Positions 25,225 to 33,620 of a stretch of DNA of 48,239 bases are shown piece by piece. The notes under the pieces were generated by a model. That model was given only the letters and a program-made list of their open reading frames with translations. It was not told the DNA's origin and did not search any database. Made by a program: the position numbers and the translations under genes. Within the stretch, counting starts at the first letter, position 1. Each line of letters begins with the position of its first letter. The DNA comes from Phycisphaerae bacterium (GTDB lineage Bacteria; Planctomycetota; Phycisphaerae; Sedimentisphaerales; Anaerobacaceae): assembly GCA_017993835.1 (NCBI GenBank), contig JAGOLX010000008.1:1-48239 (forward strand), given 5' to 3'.

Positions 25225-26727
25225 CTACCAGAGCTGTTGCTGGTCCACTTCGTCCTTTGCGCCCTTCCTCTTGCCCGAGGATCGCATCGTCTCGACGATC
25301 TCGAAGGCGGCGTGCGGACAGGCGGCTTTGGGGCATTGTCCCGTCCAGCAGTACAGGCAGAGCTTCTGGCGAGGCAGGCCGACGGCGCTAATCATGTCGT
25401 CCACGGTCTGGTAGCGAAGCGTGGTGACGCCCAAGTCCCTGGCGATCCAATCGACCATCTGCGCGTACTGGGGCGACGTCGGGTCGATGTACTCCGACAC
25501 GTCGGCCAGGTCATGGCCTTCGATGCTTCGGATCGCCCGCCGGGCGGCCAGCTCGTGGATTGACCGCGTGGAAAGGTTGAACATGCAGGGGAACATCAAA
25601 GGCGGACACGCAGGCCGAACGTGGATCTCCTTGGCGCCGCAGCTCCAGAGCTTAGCGATCGCGAAGTTCTTCAACTGGGTTCCTCGGACGATGGAGTCCT
25701 CGCAGACCACGATCCGGTTCCCGTCGATCACTTCCTTGATCGGGATGAGCTTCATCCTGGCGATCAGGTCCCGCGTCTGCTGGGATGGGGGCGTGTAGCT
25801 CCGGCCATAGCCGGGGGTGTATTTCACGAGCGGCCGGCGGAAGGGAATCCCGGACTCCATCGCATAGCCCAGACCGTGGGAAAGGCCCGAATCGGGCACG
25901 CCGGCAACCAGATCCGCCTGGATATCCTTGTCGCGCCGGGCGAGATAGCGACCGCACAGTTCCCGGACGATCTCCGCGTTGACCCCCTCGTAGCTGGAGG
26001 CGGGAAAGCCGGTGTAGATCCAGAGGAACGTGCAGATCTGCTGCGTCCTGCCCCGGCCGGGCCTGCGCTGCATGATCCCGTCCTCGTTCAGCAGGACGAT
26101 CTCCCCCGGCTCCAGGTACTTGACGACCTCGAAGCCCAGATTCCCGAAGGCACAGGTCTCCGTCGTGATGGCCCATCGGTTGGGTCCTTTCCCGGCGATC
26201 AAAGGCATGTACCCGAATCGGTCCCTCGCGGCGTAGATCCCCGCCCGGTGGAGCAGCAGGAGCGAGCAGGAGCCCTCGATGAGGTCGAAGACCTTCTCGA
26301 TTCCATCCACCAGGTCCGTCCCTCGCGTGATGAGCTTGGCGATCAGTTCCGTCGCGTTGACGCCTCGCGGGCAGACCTCGCTGAAAGACACTCCCTTCTT
26401 GAGCATCGCGGCAGCCAGTTCCTCGGCATTCTCCACAATACCGCTGGTGACCAGGCAGAACGGCCCGAATCGCGAATTCAGGTAGATGGGCTGCTCGTCC
26501 ATGCCGCTGACGACGCCGATTCCCTTGTTGCCGTGCATGCGGCCGATGTCCTGGAAGAACTTCGACTTGAACTGGCTCTGACGGAGATCGTGGATCTGGC
26601 GTGCGAAGCCCTCCCCGAGGATCGCCAAGCCGCCGTACTCCGTGCCCAGGTGACTATGATAGTCGGTCCCGTAGAAGAGGAGTTCCGCGCAATCCTGCTT
26701 CGATACGACGCCGAAGATGCCGCTCAT
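25225..26727 (-). CDS. PurF-like amidophosphoribosyltransferase homolog lacking the catalytic cysteine
   Basis: A 500-residue protein with the two-domain layout of PurF: an N-terminal glutamine-amidotransferase (Ntn) fold and a C-terminal phosphoribosyltransferase fold with the PRPP loop VVCEDSIVRGTQ. In true PurF, Cys follows the initiator Met and is the nucleophile; here the start is MSGIFGVVSK, so Ser2 replaces it. The LQHRGQ block reads YHSHLGTEYGG. The C-terminus holds a CLYCWTGQCPKAACPH cluster of four Cys. A subfamily with this changed N-terminus occurs in several anaerobes. Whether it still makes phosphoribosylamine using ammonia is unknown. The ATG at 26727 has AAGGAGG and the promoter is at 26808-26836. 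Confidence 0.85.
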   Translation of the reverse strand: MSGIFGVVSKQDCAELLFYGTDYHSHLGTEYGGLAILGEGFARQIHDLRQSQFKSKFFQDIGRMHGNKGIGVVSGMDEQPIYLNSRFGPFCLVTSGIVENAEELAAAMLKKGVSFSEVCPRGVNATELIAKLITRGTDLVDGIEKVFDLIEGSCSLLLLHRAGIYAARDRFGYMPLIAGKGPNRWAITTETCAFGNLGFEVVKYLEPGEIVLLNEDGIMQRRPGRGRTQQICTFLWIYTGFPASSYEGVNAEIVRELCGRYLARRDKDIQADLVAGVPDSGLSHGLGYAMESGIPFRRPLVKYTPGYGRSYTPPSQQTRDLIARMKLIPIKEVIDGNRIVVCEDSIVRGTQLKNFAIAKLWSCGAKEIHVRPACPPLMFPCMFNLSTRSIHELAARRAIRSIEGHDLADVSEYIDPTSPQYAQMVDWIARDLGVTTLRYQTVDDMISAVGLPRQKLCLYCWTGQCPKAACPHAAFEIVETMRSSGKRKGAKDEVDQQQLW

Positions 26728-26807
26728 GCCGTGCCTCCTTACGCTGTGTCTGCCGGCGATGGGTGCCAGGCCGCCCTGCCCACGCCTTCCGGGCCGATCC
26801 ATTGCCC

Positions 26808-26836
26808 AGGATACCACAGGCGACGGCAGAATTCAA
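26808..26836 (-). promoter_or_regulatory. sigma70-type promoter of the PurF-like gene
   Basis: On the minus strand TTGAAT (26831-26836), a 17-base spacer and TATCCT (26808-26813), 81-109 bases upstream of the start codon. Confidence 0.55.
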
Positions 26837-26852
26837 ATGCCCTGCCCGACGC

Positions 26853-27920
26853 TCATGGAGCCAGCCAAGTCTCCAGATTGGCCGCGACGAACTGGTCGTC
26901 GGTCAGGTGCAGGTAGTGACGCACGATCTCGTCGATCTGCTCGGTCTGGCCCGTCGAGAGCCGGTCCGCAGGGTCCAGCACGCCGATGCAGTTCATAAGT
27001 CCTTGGCGTTTCAGGACGTAGGAGATGCCTGGGATGCAGCCTGCGAAGGCGTGATCCGCGTCGAAGATCGCCTTGTTCGCCAGGGTCATCTGGCCGGCCA
27101 GCGTTAGGATTTCCATCGGGATCGGGCTGTGCTTCTGGCGAGTCTCTTTGATCCGGGCAAGGTGCTCGACCGCCCGTCTCGTCCAGCAGGCCCACTGGCC
27201 CAGGAGGCCCCCTGCCATGCCCAGCGTCACATCGCCCTGCTGGGTCCGGAAGACATAACGAGTCGCCAGATCGACCAGGATGTTGTCGTCGTTGCCCGTA
27301 TACAAGGCGATGTCATCCTTCCGCCCGGACCGCGCGACCGCCTCCAGGACATCCAGCGTCTGATACCGGTTGAACGGAGCGATCTTCACTGCACGGACAT
27401 TCGGGATCTCCACCAGGCGGGACCAGAACTCCTTCGGCAGCGTCATCCCGCTGATCGTGCTCTGCAGGTAGAAACCCATGATCGGAATGACTTCGGCAAC
27501 CTGCCTGGCGTGTTCGATCAGGTCGTCGATAGACTTCCCCCGCAGCGCGGTCAGCGAGAGCAGACCCAGGTGGTATCCCAGATCGACCGCGAGTCTCGCC
27601 TCGCGGACGGCCTGGGCGGTGTCCCCCACCAGGCCTGCGATCATGATCGGCGGCTCGACTCCCGCGGAGGCGACAGAGTCTGTCGCGGTGCGGATCGCCA
27701 GTTCCAGCACGGGCCTGTACAGGCCCACCTTCGGACTGTGGATGGCGAACTGGGTCGTGTGGACACCTACGGCCAGCCCTCCCGCTCCGGCGGCGAGGTA
27801 GTACCGAGTCAGGGCCCTCTGAGACCGCTCGTCAAGTTGGTTGTCGGGGGTCAAGGCCAGCGGATGCGCCGGGATCACACAGCCCGCGCGCAGTCTCTCG
27901 AAGACGTTCGGCCCAATCAT
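26853..27920 (-). CDS. dihydrodipicolinate synthase family (DapA/NanA-like) aldolase
   Basis: A 355-residue TIM-barrel protein of the DHDPS superfamily, which catalyses Schiff-base aldol reactions on pyruvate or other oxo acids. The Schiff-base lysine is likely Lys179 in NVRAVKIAPFNRYQT, and Tyr151 in GFYLQS is the expected catalytic tyrosine. It is longer than DapA (about 290 residues) because of a helical C-terminal extension, and the early GTT(E) motif is not recognisable, so it is probably not the lysine biosynthetic enzyme. The ATG at 27920 follows GGAAAGGG; an in-frame ATG 16 codons upstream has no good site. The promoter lies at 27987-28015. The substrate may be a sugar acid from polysaccharide breakdown; this is inference. 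Confidence 0.82.
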   Translation of the reverse strand: MIGPNVFERLRAGCVIPAHPLALTPDNQLDERSQRALTRYYLAAGAGGLAVGVHTTQFAIHSPKVGLYRPVLELAIRTATDSVASAGVEPPIMIAGLVGDTAQAVREARLAVDLGYHLGLLSLTALRGKSIDDLIEHARQVAEVIPIMGFYLQSTISGMTLPKEFWSRLVEIPNVRAVKIAPFNRYQTLDVLEAVARSGRKDDIALYTGNDDNILVDLATRYVFRTQQGDVTLGMAGGLLGQWACWTRRAVEHLARIKETRQKHSPIPMEILTLAGQMTLANKAIFDADHAFAGCIPGISYVLKRQGLMNCIGVLDPADRLSTGQTEQIDEIVRHYLHLTDDQFVAANLETWLAP

Positions 27921-27986
27921 CCAAAGCCCTTTCCAAGCCTGCCGTGACAGACATCGCGGCGGGGACATCCCACCTGCGCCTGCACC

Positions 27987-28015
27987 ATCCTACGAAGACA
28001 GGCGGACACCGGCAA
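27987..28015 (-). promoter_or_regulatory. sigma70-type promoter of the DHDPS-family gene
   Basis: On the minus strand TTGCCG (28010-28015), a 17-base spacer and TAGGAT (27987-27992), about 70 bases upstream of the preferred start codon. Confidence 0.5.
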
Positions 28016-28086
28016 GATGTCCTCGCCGCAGGAAGGGCTTTCGCGGATCACACACCATCACCCCCGCGGAACAAAGCCCCGCATGT

Positions 28087-30366
28087 CTATTGAAGCGGGC
28101 GGCCGTAGCCGATGTCGTCGATGTAGACAACACCCGTGCCGCCGGCGGTCGGATTGCTCCTGTTGCCCACGCCAATCGTCAGCGACTGGACTGCGGAGAT
28201 CTTCACACCACCCGATGCAAACTCGCTCAGCGGGATCTCCCACTGCTGCCACTCGGTCGCGGTCGTCGCCGCCGCGTCGGCGTTCGCAACCGTCTTGGAC
28301 TTGTCCGACTTGTCCTTCACCGTCACATACAGAACTTGGGCCGAGTTGCCTTCCGACGCGGCGACGCCTCGGAAGTACAGGCACAGGGTATCGGCCCCGC
28401 GAACGGTCCAGTCCTGGGACGAATCGAACGTCCGCTCCGCCTCCGAGTAATACGGCGACTTCGTGTTGTCGTAGAACAGGGGCATCGACTGTTTCCCGCC
28501 GTGGATGACGGTCCGCTCGCCGAATGTACCACCCTTGGATTCTATATACCCGACGGTCGAACCGCTCGTCTTTGAGGCGTAGCCGTCGACCCAGGTGTCG
28601 TAGATGCACCGGTCGCTGTCGTTGTAGCTCTCGAAGTCGTCGATGACCACGTATGCTTCGGTAGTGAAGCTCCAAACGTCGCCCACATACGTGCCGGCGT
28701 CGCCGACTTCATCCACCCTCCAGAAGTACTCTGTCGCGAGATTCAGAGACGAGGGGGCGTACCCATGGTCAGTCACGGTCTCGGCTGCGGCGGTTCCGTC
28801 CGCGACGGTGGTCTCGTCCTCGCTGAGATAGACCGTGTGCGAGGTTGCCTCCCGGCCGGGCCGCCAATTCAGCTCGACCTCCACGCTGACGTCTGTGGCA
28901 TCGTCCTCCGGATCGGGTCCGAACGCCTGAACCGGAATGTAGAAGAACCTCACCTCGCTCAAGCTCGCCTGCCCAGAGCTGCTGCCGCTCCAGCAGCTTT
29001 CGACCGTCAGCTTGATGAACCTGGCCCAGACGCCGCCGAAATCGACAGTCGTATTCGGCGCGTAGCCCGACAAACCAGTCGCCTGCGCAAATTCGGGCGC
29101 GCCGGCCAGAGGCGTCCACGACTGGCCGTCCTCGGAGTACTCGATTGCGACATTTCTGACGCCGAGACCCATCATGTCTTCAAGCACGTAGTTTGAATTC
29201 CAGACCCACATCTCGTAGAGTTTGTAGGCCTGCTTGAACTCGAACTGAATCCAGACCGGCAGGCCGCCGCGGGTTACCCACATGTCCTCCAGGTCGGTGG
29301 AATGCCCGTCGTCGGCATCCAATCCGGAGCCATTGACCGTATTGTCCGTTCCCATGCCGGGCTCGTACGTGCTGGCGGTGGCGGTGACACCAGTGATCGG
29401 GTAGGCATAGGGTTCCGTCGTGAAAGTCCAGACCTGGCCCTTGTCGATCGTGTTCTCCGGGGCGTCGCCGACCTCATCGATTCGCCAGTAGTACGTCGTA
29501 CCGAAGTCCAGCAGCCCGTCCGGATCGAAGGTCGCGTCGGCCTGTCCCTCACTGACCAGGACGCCGCGGGGATCGGTCCGGCTGGCGTCGTTGACATCGG
29601 TGAAGACCGTCCCCAGGTAGACGTCGTGGGCTACGGCATGACGCCCCGCCGACCAACCAAGGATCACGTCGCACGGGATATCGTTGCTGTCCGTTGGCGG
29701 GATAGGATTGAAGGCCCTGACGACCGTCAACGGCAGCACAACCGACTCCATCCAATCGACCTGCCAGTCGTTAGACGCACCTTCCTGAAACGCCGACACC
29801 GCGATGGTGCCGTCCGGAGTCAGTCCCAAATCCGCCAGGGGGATGACCGCGTGAATCGTGTCGCCGTCAATCGTGTACTCGTAGTCCTTAAACAGTTCCA
29901 CCTCGTCTCCGGTCGATGGATCCAAGGTGTACGCGTACACGCCGTTGGTGGCGCCGTTGCGCCAACCGAATTGGATCATCACATCAACGCCAATGGGGGT
30001 TTCAAGATGCGTTGCGTTGCCCTCATACTCGTCGTTGAGGTAGCCGGTGGCCGGATCGTTGTCCGTATCGAGGAGCCAATGGTAATAGTATCGATTGGTC
30101 ATGCCTGCCGGCGTTTCATCTACCGAAGGCGCGAAGACACCGTACACCGTCATCGTCAGATTCAGGTTCCCTTCGTCCACCCAAGCCTCGATACGCTCGA
30201 TGTCGCCGCTCGAATCGGCCATGTCCGTCGGATCGTCCACGCCGACGACCTGCCCGCTGGCCATGCCGCCGTACCCGGTCATCGTCCATGCGATGGCAAA
30301 CGCCACAAGCCACAGGACGCGGGAGTATGATGCACAAGATGCTCGCCCAGACAGTTTCTTACACAT
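28087..30366 (-). CDS. secreted DOMON/discoidin multidomain glycan-binding protein
   Basis: A 759-residue exported protein with a signal peptide (LWLVAFAIAWTMTGYGGMAS). An N-terminal DOMON-like beta sandwich follows (IERIEAWVDEGNLNLTMTVY; HWLLDTDNDPATGY). Two fibronectin-III-like planctomycete modules share the phrases TYYWRIDEVGDA and EYFWRVDEVGDA. Between them is an F5/8 type C (discoidin) domain (ATASTYEPGMGTDNTVNGSG; VWNSNYVLEDM). The C-terminal module (DDFESYNDSDRCIYDTWVDG; WQQWEIPLSEF; GVVYIDDIGYG) is widespread in planctomycete extracellular proteins and looks like a carbohydrate-binding beta sandwich. No catalytic domain is visible. The ATG at 30366 has GGAAGGAGG. The likely role is surface or matrix glycan binding. 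Confidence 0.82.
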   Translation of the reverse strand: MCKKLSGRASCASYSRVLWLVAFAIAWTMTGYGGMASGQVVGVDDPTDMADSSGDIERIEAWVDEGNLNLTMTVYGVFAPSVDETPAGMTNRYYYHWLLDTDNDPATGYLNDEYEGNATHLETPIGVDVMIQFGWRNGATNGVYAYTLDPSTGDEVELFKDYEYTIDGDTIHAVIPLADLGLTPDGTIAVSAFQEGASNDWQVDWMESVVLPLTVVRAFNPIPPTDSNDIPCDVILGWSAGRHAVAHDVYLGTVFTDVNDASRTDPRGVLVSEGQADATFDPDGLLDFGTTYYWRIDEVGDAPENTIDKGQVWTFTTEPYAYPITGVTATASTYEPGMGTDNTVNGSGLDADDGHSTDLEDMWVTRGGLPVWIQFEFKQAYKLYEMWVWNSNYVLEDMMGLGVRNVAIEYSEDGQSWTPLAGAPEFAQATGLSGYAPNTTVDFGGVWARFIKLTVESCWSGSSSGQASLSEVRFFYIPVQAFGPDPEDDATDVSVEVELNWRPGREATSHTVYLSEDETTVADGTAAAETVTDHGYAPSSLNLATEYFWRVDEVGDAGTYVGDVWSFTTEAYVVIDDFESYNDSDRCIYDTWVDGYASKTSGSTVGYIESKGGTFGERTVIHGGKQSMPLFYDNTKSPYYSEAERTFDSSQDWTVRGADTLCLYFRGVAASEGNSAQVLYVTVKDKSDKSKTVANADAAATTATEWQQWEIPLSEFASGGVKISAVQSLTIGVGNRSNPTAGGTGVVYIDDIGYGRPLQ

Positions 30367-30965
30367 GACGATCCTCCTTCCAACATGAGTAGTGGTCAAA
30401 ATGAACCGGTCTCGGTCACGGCAGAACACCCTTCGAATCTGAAGTACTCGATGCTGCTGCGGGCCGCGAGCCCTTTCGGCCGTCGGTTGAAGAAATCGTG
30501 AATTCTGGAGTGAAATGGACGGCCGGTATTTGGAAGAGCGGACTGCGATTCCGCACAGCCCTTGCCTACCCAGGCGGACACAACGGCCCATATTCCCCAA
30601 GTATACCGCGCCGCAGGCCAAGAGCAAGGAGGATTTTGGCAAGACACGCCGCGAGTGTCTATGGAAAGAAATGGACATTCGCAGAAGGGAGCCTGTTTGC
30701 GGCGTGGGATTGCGGAATTCCTTGGTTTGTCATTCCCGCGCAAGCGGGAGTCTATTCTTTGGGTTGCACCGCCTCCCAGGGTTCCTGTATTCCTGCTTGC
30801 GTAGGAATGACAGGGTCTCGCCCGGCGACGGTGAAGGCCCGGATGTCTGCATGCACCCCGCCGCGAGGCGTTATCCCTCGAAATCCGGAGTTGGAAGTGC
30901 AGAGTCGGAAGCGGTGCGGACCGTTCCTGACTCCTGCAACATCAAACCTGCAAATCCAGACTCCC
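30367..30965. other. gene-free region between the discoidin protein and GH35 genes
   Basis: 599 bases without a convincing gene. It contains the palindromic element at 30728-30812. At about 30889-30965 there is also a GC-shifted inverted pair (GGAGTTGGAAGTGCAG against the complement of CTGCAAATCCAGACTCC), which may be a decayed relative of the arrays at 6507, 7801 and 10681. No clear promoter for the discoidin gene was found. Confidence 0.4.
30728..30812. repeat. REP/MITE-like palindromic element
   Basis: The 85-base element has perfect 9-base terminal inverted repeats, TGTCATTCC (30728-30736) and GGAATGACA (30804-30812). Each end encloses a smaller hairpin (CCCGCGCAAGCGGG and CCTGCTTGCGTAGG). 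This design matches the dispersed intergenic palindromes starting TCATTCCCGCG found in many bacteria. Confidence 0.65.
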
Positions 30966-33326
30966 CTACTGTGCCGTCGGCTTGGCCAGCGAGTCGCCAA
31001 CGTACACGCGGTACTCCTTGATCCTGCCGCCGACCGAGTCGTTCCCCGGTCGGGGGGTGTAGCGGAAGCCGGTGATCGTCGCTGCCTGGCCCAGATCGAT
31101 GACCAGTCGATGCGGATGGCCCGGTTGGGCCTGGCTCCACTCGGTGTGCCAGAAATCGGCGGTCTGGCCGTTGATCGCGTTGAGCGCCGAGCTGTCCTCG
31201 CTGATCCGTTCTTCGCTGTCCACGTAGGCTATCGTCCAGACGGTATGCGGGATGGGCTGCCCGGCAGCATCCAGGAGGTCGATTTCCGCGACCGCCGCGA
31301 AGGGTTTGCCGTCGGTGGCACTCAGGGTTTCCAGGCAGAACTGGCGACCCTGGGCGGACTTGGCGAATCGAACGTCCTGGGCCCCGGGTCCAGGAGCGAA
31401 CGTACCGCTGTGGACCGGCCGCACGCTTTCCATCGTCAGGACAGACTGCTGGACCTTCTTGGCGAAATCGAGTTCCGGCCGGAGCTGATCCAGGATCGGC
31501 CTCTCCAAGCCGGCCAGCGCCGGTTCGCTCGGTCCGAGCAGGTCCAGGACGATCACTTCGTTGCGACCTGTCTTGAGCCAGGGTCCAGGCACGTACATCG
31601 TCTGCGTCGGTCCAATGTTCCAGAACCGGCCCATGCACCGACCGTTGACCCAGAGGACGCCCTTGCCCCATGCGCGAACGTCCAGGAAGGTGTCGGCGGG
31701 CTTGGCTACACTGAACGTGCCCCTCCAGAACGCAGGACCCCTCGTCTTGCCCAGCTTCCATCGCAGATTCTCGAGCATGGACCCATCCAGGGGCAAGCGG
31801 TACACCTGCCAAGGGCCGGGTTCTACAGCCGCCGCGTCTGCGGCCTTGAGCGTCACCGGCGCGTGCAGACCCTTGCGGTCGTGCACCTCGGGTCCGAAGT
31901 TGATGTGACCCATCGCCTCGACCAGGATGTCGAGCCGCGAGGATGCCTGGCGACGCGGGATTTGCACGCGGTACTGCTGGGACCGTCGGTCCATCGTCCC
32001 GACGAGCCTTCCGTTCAGGAAGACCCAGGCGAAATCGCGGACTTCCTTGGCACTCAGTTGGGCCGCGGGGCCGGCGGGCACGGTCGTTCGGTACAGGATG
32101 CACCCTCGACCCTGGTTGTAAGCCTCCATGTTGCGAGGGGCCTTGTCCACGACGGGCGTGGGCAGGTTGTCGAAGACTGCGGCGGACTCGGTCAGCTCGA
32201 AGCGGACAATCGCGGTCACCGGATTCGCGGCGGGCGGCTCGGGGATCGTCTCGCCCGGCAGCAGGTGCTTGGCCATCAGGTCTCGCGTGAGCTGGAATTT
32301 CTCGCCGATCCAGCCGGCTTCGCTGATGGGCGCGTCGTAGTCATAGCTGGAGGTATCGGGCTTGAAGGGCCGATCCGCACCCGACCACAGGCCAAACGTG
32401 GTGCCGCCGTGAGCCATGTAGATGCTGAACGACGCGTTGTTTTTGAGCATGTACTCCAGGTCTGCCAAGTACTGCGGCGTGTTGCCCAGATGATGGGGGA
32501 AGCCCCAGGTGTCGAACCAGCCGGGATAGAACTCGCCGCACATGAGCGGCCCTTTGGGCTGGACCTCCCGCAAGGCTTTGAACCCGCCCTCGGGGTCCTT
32601 GCCGAAGTTGACGACGTTGAACAGGTCGTTGCGGAACCCCTTGCGAAGGGCGTACGGCGGATTGCACGCGAACAGCGGGACGTCGAAGCCGCCATCGACC
32701 AGGGCCTGCTTCATCTCGCCCATGTACTGGACGTCGTCGCCGTAGAAGCCGTATTCGTTCTCGACCTGGACCAGGAGGATGGGACCGCCGCGTGTGACTT
32801 GCATGGGTCCCAGGACCCGCCCAACCTCCTTGAGCCAGCCCTTGGAGACGGCCATGAAATCCGGATCGCGGGTTCGCAGCTTGATGTCGGGCTTTTTGAG
32901 CAGCCACCAGGGCAGCCCGCCCCCCTCCCACTCGGCACAGGCGTACGGGCCGGGACGCAGGATCACCCACAGCCCTTCCTGCTGCGCCAACCGGCAGAAC
33001 TCCGCGGCGTCCGCCTGCCCGGACCAGTCGTACTTCCCCTGTTCCCACTCGTGCAGGTTCCAGAAGAGGTACGCACACACGGTATTCAGGCCCATCGCCT
33101 TGCAGAGCGCCAGCCGATGTCCCCAGTACTCGCGGGGCACGCGGGCAAAGTGGAGCTCTCCGCAGCGGATTTGCAGACGCTGGCCGTCCAGAAGAAAGTT
33201 CTCGTCGCCGATGGCGAACGTGTGGGTAGCCTTGATCTGGGCCACGCAGGAACCCACAACAACACAACTGGCGATCAGTACACCAATCCAGGTCCTGCGC
33301 AATCGACAAGGCCTCTCTGCTAACAT
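30966..33326 (-). CDS. secreted GH35 beta-galactosidase
   Basis: A 786-residue exported glycosidase with a signal peptide (IGVLIASCVVVGSCVA). The GH35 barrel starts at FLLDGQRLQIRCGELHFARVPREYW. The acid/base is likely Glu191 in VENEYG and the nucleophile Glu265 in MCGEFYPGWFDTWG. Other family motifs are PGPYACAEWEGGGLPWWL and YMAHGGTTFGLW. Galactose-binding-like beta sandwiches follow (ARAWGKGVLWVNGRCMGRFW). The end (ATITGFRYTPRPGNDSVG, then YRVYVGD) is the first half of an F5/8 C domain that stops abruptly at LAKPTAQ. The domain therefore looks truncated, and another frame stays open beyond. The ATG at 33326 has GGAGA; a TATAAT promoter is at 33385-33413. It should release terminal galactose from oligosaccharides outside the cytoplasm. 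Confidence 0.92.
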   Translation of the reverse strand: MLAERPCRLRRTWIGVLIASCVVVGSCVAQIKATHTFAIGDENFLLDGQRLQIRCGELHFARVPREYWGHRLALCKAMGLNTVCAYLFWNLHEWEQGKYDWSGQADAAEFCRLAQQEGLWVILRPGPYACAEWEGGGLPWWLLKKPDIKLRTRDPDFMAVSKGWLKEVGRVLGPMQVTRGGPILLVQVENEYGFYGDDVQYMGEMKQALVDGGFDVPLFACNPPYALRKGFRNDLFNVVNFGKDPEGGFKALREVQPKGPLMCGEFYPGWFDTWGFPHHLGNTPQYLADLEYMLKNNASFSIYMAHGGTTFGLWSGADRPFKPDTSSYDYDAPISEAGWIGEKFQLTRDLMAKHLLPGETIPEPPAANPVTAIVRFELTESAAVFDNLPTPVVDKAPRNMEAYNQGRGCILYRTTVPAGPAAQLSAKEVRDFAWVFLNGRLVGTMDRRSQQYRVQIPRRQASSRLDILVEAMGHINFGPEVHDRKGLHAPVTLKAADAAAVEPGPWQVYRLPLDGSMLENLRWKLGKTRGPAFWRGTFSVAKPADTFLDVRAWGKGVLWVNGRCMGRFWNIGPTQTMYVPGPWLKTGRNEVIVLDLLGPSEPALAGLERPILDQLRPELDFAKKVQQSVLTMESVRPVHSGTFAPGPGAQDVRFAKSAQGRQFCLETLSATDGKPFAAVAEIDLLDAAGQPIPHTVWTIAYVDSEERISEDSSALNAINGQTADFWHTEWSQAQPGHPHRLVIDLGQAATITGFRYTPRPGNDSVGGRIKEYRVYVGDSLAKPTAQ

Positions 33327-33384
33327 GTGGACATCTCCATCTTGTTCGTATTCCGATCCGGCCGAGGCCGGGTCTTTGAAAGGC

Positions 33385-33413
33385 ATTATACCGACGCTTC
33401 CGCAGCCCGGCAA
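33385..33413 (-). promoter_or_regulatory. sigma70-type promoter of the GH35 gene
   Basis: On the minus strand TTGCCG (33408-33413), a 17-base spacer and a perfect TATAAT (33385-33390), 59-87 bases upstream of the start codon. Confidence 0.7.
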
Positions 33414-33508
33414 TCCATCGGCGAAGTCGCAGGTCTCTCATCTCCGCACAGGTGGGGATCGACCGCACGGGGCGTGTCGCGCTGCATGGAGGACGTGCCC
33501 TCCGCCCG

Positions 33509-33531
33509 CGCTGTCGTTCTCAGCGACAGCG
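33509..33531 (-). terminator. perfect 8-bp hairpin downstream of the CotH/lamin-tail gene
   Basis: CGCTGTCG (33509-33516), a 7-base loop and CGACAGCG (33524-33531), about 90 bases past the stop codon at 33621. No T-run follows, so termination is uncertain. Confidence 0.35.
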
Positions 33532-33620
33532 AAGGAACTGGGCCAGGACCAAGGGAGGCCTCTGGATCACTGCCCGGATCGTTCGGCCGGACACTTCGAT
33601 GGCAACCCCGTTCCAGACCG

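Noticed and set aside
30498-33323. 941-codon plus-strand frame opposite the GH35 gene
   Set aside because: The minus strand carries a full GH35 enzyme with both catalytic glutamates, a signal peptide and a promoter; the plus frame has none of these.
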